A DNA stretch of 41,647 nucleotides, from positions 1-41,647 of the IMG/VR virus record IMGVR_UViG_3300025108_000120, one strand, 5' to 3'. Under the pieces are notes generated by a model. That model was given only the letters and a program-made list of their open reading frames with translations. It did not search any database and was not told where the DNA came from. Shown piece after piece: positions 36,827-41,647 of the stretch; position 1 is the stretch's first letter; each line of letters opens with the position of its first letter. The DNA is from a virus. The translations under genes and the position numbers were made by a program.

Positions 36827-38257
36827 TTAAATCTGGAACCATAGGTTACCAGACGAGCCAACAGCAGGGGTTCCTGACTGGACGTAAATTCTCCGACCAT
36901 TGTTAGCACTTGAATCGCCGTAGGAATTGCCCTTACGTAAGAAAAAAGTATCCATGTCACGGGTACCTACACCAGTGACATGACCGTTAGAGTCAACAGT
37001 AATATCTTCAATAACATTAGCGTTATTGTTGCCGCCGTAGAAGCCGTTTAGGTTAGAAGTGTTTCCATGCTCGATAGTCACTGAAGAAGTCTCGGTATCG
37101 TTACTTGACACACCGATACTCGTTCCAGCAATAATACGGCGAACATATGCGCCAGTGGTTTTCGTCCCTAAAGCAATAGTATCGTTTAGAATTTTTGCAC
37201 CAGTAACAGCGGAGTTTTGAATCGCAGCAGTATCAACAGCACTGTTAGCCAACTCAGATGAACCAACAGCGTTAGCATTAATCTGCGTGGCAGTAATAGA
37301 GTTACTAGTGATATGATTACCGTCAATCTTACCAAACCCCAAGTTACCAGAACCATCACGACGCAGAACAGAATCTGTCCCTGCTGTGATTTCAGCAACA
37401 TTACCAGCCCCTGTACCTGTCTTACCTAAAATACTGTAACCACTAGAAATGTTTTGCATCTTAGCGTAAGAAACAGCAGAAGTAGCGATCATGTCTGTTT
37501 TGATTTGCGTGCTACTCAGATTATTTGAGCCATCACGACCCAAAACACGGTTAGCAGCAATTGCAAGATCGCCGGGATCGCCAGTAGAACCAGCGTTCCT
37601 AACCTTAACCGAGTTAGCAGCCATATGTGAAATCTGTGCGTTAGTAATAGAGTTTGATGCAATACGAGCGGAGTCAAGCGTGCCCGTCGTAAACTTCGTA
37701 GCATCCAAACCAGTCGAAGCCAACTTAGCGTTCGTAACAGCGCCATTAGCCAACTTAACCGTAGCAATAGCACCAGAAGCAATACGAGCATCAGGAAGGA
37801 CACCAGTCGTCAACTTATCCGCAGACAAACCAGAAGCAACCTTAGCATTAGTAACATTTGAGTCCGCAATCTTCACCGTAGTCACAGCAGCATCGTTAAT
37901 CTTAGCTGTCGTAACAATACTGTCATCCAAAGAGTGCTTATGATCAGAACGAGCAAAAGTTGTGGCGGTACCACTAGCCAAAGCACCATCTAACGAAACA
38001 GCCGCACCCGGCGCAGCAATATCGAAATAAGTGTCGCCGTTACAGTACGACAACTGACCAACGGCAGAATCAGTCGTGGTGTAGTGGAAGAAACCGGCCT
38101 TAACCGAACTCCCAGTCGGCTGACTACCGCCGTTATCAAAACCAGCAACTCTGGACTCTAATTCGTTGTGTGAGTCATCCATATCTGCACGAGTAAACGC
38201 ATCAGCGCCTGAAGTCCAGCGTGTAATACCAAGCCGTGCTGTGGTTGAAATAGTCAT
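36827..38257 (-). CDS. Tail-fibre-like protein, 476 aa
   Basis: A 476-residue protein. The N-terminus (FTRADMDDSHNELESRVA) resembles phage fibre start regions. The middle is a beta-helical repeat shaft with units such as VTTVKIADSNVTNAKVASG, LTTGVLPDARIASG and ITNAQI. The C-terminal part (VEDITVDSNGHVTGVGTRD...PAVGSSGNLWFQI) resembles known fibre ends. GGAGG precedes the ATG. Confidence 0.82.
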   Translation of the reverse strand: MTISTTARLGITRWTSGADAFTRADMDDSHNELESRVAGFDNGGSQPTGSSVKAGFFHYTTTDSAVGQLSYCNGDTYFDIAAPGAAVSLDGALASGTATTFARSDHKHSLDDSIVTTAKINDAAVTTVKIADSNVTNAKVASGLSADKLTTGVLPDARIASGAIATVKLANGAVTNAKLASTGLDATKFTTGTLDSARIASNSITNAQISHMAANSVKVRNAGSTGDPGDLAIAANRVLGRDGSNNLSSTQIKTDMIATSAVSYAKMQNISSGYSILGKTGTGAGNVAEITAGTDSVLRRDGSGNLGFGKIDGNHITSNSITATQINANAVGSSELANSAVDTAAIQNSAVTGAKILNDTIALGTKTTGAYVRRIIAGTSIGVSSNDTETSSVTIEHGNTSNLNGFYGGNNNANVIEDITVDSNGHVTGVGTRDMDTFFLRKGNSYGDSSANNGRRIYVQSGTPAVGSSGNLWFQI

Positions 38258-38283
38258 AATTAAGCCTCCTACAAGATATTGTA

Positions 38284-41200
38284 CTACGAAATTTCGCTGT
38301 TTAAGAGCGTAATTTCATTGTCTTCTACATACCTATCAAATATTGCAAAGTGCGACAACGCAAACCGAGAATTGAAAGTGTTACCAGCGCCCTGACCAAT
38401 CCGACCAAGGTTAACCGGATCAGCGAAAGTTTGGGTCGCACTAATCGTGGCAGTCTGTACATCCACGCCGTCCACGTTCAAAACAAGCCCAGCCTCAGGA
38501 TCACGCCTAACTACGACAACATGCCACTCACCAAACGCAGGTACCTCAGTGTAAGAAACAGACTCTGTTTCTGTACCGTCCGTAAAGTCAACCTTAATGC
38601 TGACACCATCGTAGTACACCCGTAGACCGTAGCCGTCAGCATTTTCTAATCTGAAAATGTCCATAGTTACACCGGTATCATTCCAGAACCTACGAACCTG
38701 CAAAGCGACCGAGAACTTATCGTACACCTCTACGGTCGGAGTATTGTTAAGGTATGGGCTACCCTCATACATGTGAATAGCGTCTTTGGTTAATGACTGC
38801 GCTGGAACGTAAGCCACCGCAGATGCTGGGAAGTTTCTTGTCAGTGTCCAAGTGATTGAGTCGTCGTCAATTCCGCTTGTCGCTGATCCGCTAATCGTCG
38901 TAGGGAGGTAGTAGGCTACCCTAGTTCCTGAGGCTGATCCGTCTGTTGAATCCCAGACTTCAATCTTTGATAATGTTTTACCACTGTAGTAACCTGACTG
39001 AATCGTGGTATCCAATGTGAGGTCGCCCGATCCGTCCGCAGCGATTGTGTGGGCAGTGCTCGTTTCAGCACCAGTAGCTGCATCAACTGCATAAGATTTA
39101 ACATCGTATGACGTAGACGCAGTTAGCGCAGCGGCTAGTGTGTCGCCCGCAGAAGGGGCAGCACCAAAGTACCAAAGAGTTGGATTGCCGTTGCCGTCAA
39201 GATTGCTTTTGATTGCCATGACACGATAGTCGTTATCGGCCAGCGGGGACGAGTTTACAGTCGTATTCAAGTTAGAGGAAGCACCATCAACAGTGAGTGT
39301 ACAATCAAAGGTCGAATCATATACAGACAGTTCTCTAAAATCCATATCCAACAAAGGATTGTTGTACCCAAACATTGCGTGAGAAGTTGTCCCACGACCG
39401 TCAATATAGGCAATGTTTGACGACGACGTAACACCATCATTCGCAAATGATATCGGTGCAGCAAAGACTTTAGCGTGTTTAACTCCACAAGATAACGCCG
39501 GAGCATACGACCACACAGAAGATGATACATCAGTGTGCCCCAACAACTGAACAGTTGCAGTGGCCCCAGCAGATACAGAGGCACCAGTAATAGTAGAGGT
39601 TCCCAAAGTATTTGAACCCCAGTCGTCGTGGTCATCGGGCTGAGCAAAGAACGACACTGCGCCCCCAGAAGTCACCGAAACTCTAACATAAAATGTTCCC
39701 TGTTTGGCAAGCGACGACTTATCAAGAGGGCTTGAATACGCATAATTATTTGCGTTCTGGGTGCGATAGCCGTCAATAAACAAAAGACGCACATCAGAGT
39801 CTGAGCCAGAAGTCAAACCTGACACCATATAAAGCGCCCAATCGTTACCAGGGGTACCAGTGTCAGTGTCGGCACCGCAAATAATTAAACGCTTTTCTCT
39901 GAACAGCCAGTCGGCGGGAGTGTTGCCACCATCCCCTGCCGTGTCTACAGCCGCTTCAGGGAAAGTTACATCTGAAAGTTCAACAACCACATCAAGCCCG
40001 GTACTTAAACCACCAAGGTCTAAGCTCACCGACGCATCAGTTACGACAGAGCCTGAATCAAACGGCGACCCATCCTGTTGCCCATAAAAGTACTGAGTAC
40101 CAGTAGAAAAGTGAGCAGAACCAATACCACCAGCAACTTCGGGCACACTCGCTGACTCGTCGTCGTTCATCAAAAGATGACGGGCAAACCCGTCTTTGTC
40201 ATCAATAAATGACGTATCCATTTCTGCCAAACCCTTAGCAGCCGCATTAGAGTACGTAGCCGGATACAAAACCTTTGACATATCAAACGAGCCTACCCCC
40301 GAGTCATACACCGCTGAAACTTTACGGATTTGACTGCCCGCTGAACCGCTAGCATTCAACGCATCGACAATAAGCGATCCGGTCGGATCAGGGTCCACAG
40401 AAGGATCAACTAACATTTTACCCTTGAAAGAATTCTCAAAATCGCTGTGAACAAATACAACAATTTCTGCATCAGGGGCAGCAGCGTCTAAAAGCGTTCT
40501 TGTGTAAGCAACTAAGGCATCAGGTCGCCCACCATTAATGCCTGAAACTCCTGTAGCAATCTGATCTCGGTAGCCTTGTACAGTATCAAAAAAGTCGGGA
40601 TTGAGCGCCTGTAGTTGTGACCAGTCGGGCAGCGCCTCCCAGTCATCCCACTCGCCCGGAGTAGTGCCGGAGTCTGGGCCATCATACTCTTCTAAACCCA
40701 ACCAAGGCGTGAAACCCGAAGAGGACGTAAGCAGCGTGGTACCGGTCACCGAAGCTAGCCAAGGAAGTGCCGAAGCTGGTGCAGTCGCAGGATCAACTAA
40801 CTTCGATTTACTTTCAGTACCCTCAGTTGCACGAACGTACACATAATCAGCAGCTTCATCGTCAACGTGGTCTAACACAAAACACATTGTCTCAGTGAAT
40901 CTGAACAACGGTAACTGAGGCTGACTATTTTTGACAAGATCGTTAATGTTTGTGTCGTCTAACTTCATAAACGCCGGGAAGTCATCATACACTAGCCTAG
41001 TAACTGCGCCTGACTTATTCAATCCGTACTCACCAAATACCGGATCAAACAACCACATAAAACGATCCGCCGACAGATTGCCGCCATCCTTATTAGTCGC
41101 TCTAACAATTAATTTAATGAACTGATATGAAGAGTCGCCGGTTCTCGCCCCGTTAGAAACATCTAAGCCAGCCTTACCCCCAGTATTTTCTGAAAACTCT

Positions 41201-41577
41201 ACAGCGCTAGAAGTAGATATCGTAGTGGCACCAGAGTCCGCAGCAACACTGTTACCTTGGGCCTCCAGAACAACATTAAAGCCACCAAATTGTGCGAACA
41301 TCATAAGGCTAAACATGTATAACGTGCCAGGCTCCACGCTCATCCACGGAGAGTGAACTTCCATCTTCGCCGCAGTAGCTGTAGTGTATACTCCCAAAGA
41401 GTTCTTTATGAAGGTAGCTCTGTCGTTGGGGTTATACGTAGCATAAAAACCACGCTTATCTAGACGCTTCGCACTAGTATCACTGGAATCAACCGTCCAG
41501 CCGCCAAGGTTAGAACGATCCCTATTAGTGAAATTAGACTGGTTACCGTCGAAGAGGTTGAGGTGTCTATGCGCCAT
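38284..41577 (-). CDS. Large virion protein with LamG/concanavalin-like C-terminus
   Basis: A 1097-residue structural protein. It is rich in Ser/Thr/Asp/Gly throughout, with beta-strand patterns and no membrane segment. The last 150 residues (FSVALQVRRFW, RLENADGYGLRVYYDG, FGEWHVVVVRRDPEAGLVLNVDGV, LGRIGQG...FALSHFAIFDRYV) are a LamG/concanavalin-like lectin domain, suggesting carbohydrate binding to host surface. The ATG at 41577 has GGGGGA upstream. Its length and place suggest a long tail fibre or tail-tip adhesin. Confidence 0.82.
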   Translation of the reverse strand: MAHRHLNLFDGNQSNFTNRDRSNLGGWTVDSSDTSAKRLDKRGFYATYNPNDRATFIKNSLGVYTTATAAKMEVHSPWMSVEPGTLYMFSLMMFAQFGGFNVVLEAQGNSVAADSGATTISTSSAVEFSENTGGKAGLDVSNGARTGDSSYQFIKLIVRATNKDGGNLSADRFMWLFDPVFGEYGLNKSGAVTRLVYDDFPAFMKLDDTNINDLVKNSQPQLPLFRFTETMCFVLDHVDDEAADYVYVRATEGTESKSKLVDPATAPASALPWLASVTGTTLLTSSSGFTPWLGLEEYDGPDSGTTPGEWDDWEALPDWSQLQALNPDFFDTVQGYRDQIATGVSGINGGRPDALVAYTRTLLDAAAPDAEIVVFVHSDFENSFKGKMLVDPSVDPDPTGSLIVDALNASGSAGSQIRKVSAVYDSGVGSFDMSKVLYPATYSNAAAKGLAEMDTSFIDDKDGFARHLLMNDDESASVPEVAGGIGSAHFSTGTQYFYGQQDGSPFDSGSVVTDASVSLDLGGLSTGLDVVVELSDVTFPEAAVDTAGDGGNTPADWLFREKRLIICGADTDTGTPGNDWALYMVSGLTSGSDSDVRLLFIDGYRTQNANNYAYSSPLDKSSLAKQGTFYVRVSVTSGGAVSFFAQPDDHDDWGSNTLGTSTITGASVSAGATATVQLLGHTDVSSSVWSYAPALSCGVKHAKVFAAPISFANDGVTSSSNIAYIDGRGTTSHAMFGYNNPLLDMDFRELSVYDSTFDCTLTVDGASSNLNTTVNSSPLADNDYRVMAIKSNLDGNGNPTLWYFGAAPSAGDTLAAALTASTSYDVKSYAVDAATGAETSTAHTIAADGSGDLTLDTTIQSGYYSGKTLSKIEVWDSTDGSASGTRVAYYLPTTISGSATSGIDDDSITWTLTRNFPASAVAYVPAQSLTKDAIHMYEGSPYLNNTPTVEVYDKFSVALQVRRFWNDTGVTMDIFRLENADGYGLRVYYDGVSIKVDFTDGTETESVSYTEVPAFGEWHVVVVRRDPEAGLVLNVDGVDVQTATISATQTFADPVNLGRIGQGAGNTFNSRFALSHFAIFDRYVEDNEITLLNSEIS

Positions 41578-41588
41578 AGCCGTCCCCC

Positions 41589-41647
41589 TTATGATAGGAA
41601 TGTGATAGTGATGTCACCGGACGTAACAATTGTTCCGAGATTACGTA
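41589..41647 (-). CDS. 3' end of the next structural gene (partial)
   Basis: The last 18 codons and stop of a minus-strand gene (ending LGTIVTSGDITITFLS) lie 11 bp upstream of the 1097-residue gene. The beta-strand character suits another structural protein. Its start lies beyond the window. Confidence 0.5.
   Translation of the reverse strand, partial: RNLGTIVTSGDITITFLS

Overview
This window looks like part of the genome of a tailed double-stranded DNA phage that infects an actinobacterium. The host assignment rests on a WhiB-type iron-sulphur regulator (8240-8638), many -35/-10 promoters placed so that the transcript would begin on the ATG (leaderless mRNA, common in Actinobacteria), and class II tRNAs for Tyr and Ser. 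The phage assignment rests on a long block of tail-fibre and lectin-like structural genes, a terminase-small-subunit-like HTH protein and a secreted lysozyme-like protein. No integrase, capsid, portal or large terminase gene is present, so the window is a fragment. Base composition is intermediate and the style resembles aquatic phages.

Layout. (1) 1-6145, plus strand: early or metabolic genes, most with their own consensus promoter. They include a DUF932-like protein, a methyltransferase-like HPPC protein, a MoxR-like AAA ATPase and a VWA protein that carries an N-terminal HEXXH metallopeptidase-like motif, then a replication-initiator-like C-terminal domain. (2) 6142-10827, mostly minus strand: small regulators (two ribbon-helix-helix-like proteins with C-terminal Cys clusters, an HTH protein, WhiB), small membrane proteins, zinc-ribbon-like proteins and a PD-(D/E)XK-like protein. 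A sharp base-skew switch lies inside whiB near 8515. (3) 10876-12593: tRNA-Tyr, tRNA-Ser, a secreted lysozyme-like protein, a strongly hairpin-rich non-coding stretch with its own plus-strand promoter, and two small genes. (4) 12593-25683: an oxygenase island with eleven 2-oxoglutarate/Fe(II) dioxygenase-like genes (ten prolyl-hydroxylase-like or related and one TauD-like), plus thioredoxin, a glutathione-peroxidase-like protein lacking the usual catalytic Cys, a DUF6065-like protein, a possible methyltransferase and several unknowns. (5) 25722-41647, minus strand: tail/adhesin genes. These include LamG-like, VTG-repeat and peptidase-S74-chaperone proteins, and a fibronectin-III protein ending in 25 tandem PP[F/Y]F units.

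How it may work together. The structural block is transcribed right to left and ends with the proline-rich repeat protein. The first prolyl-hydroxylase-like gene starts 39 bp further on from its own promoter. The simplest reading, which is inference, is that the oxygenase island post-translationally hydroxylates virion proteins, with the PP[F/Y]F tail as a natural substrate. Thioredoxin and the GPx-like protein may be redox support. The main alternative is modification of DNA, host glycans or small molecules.
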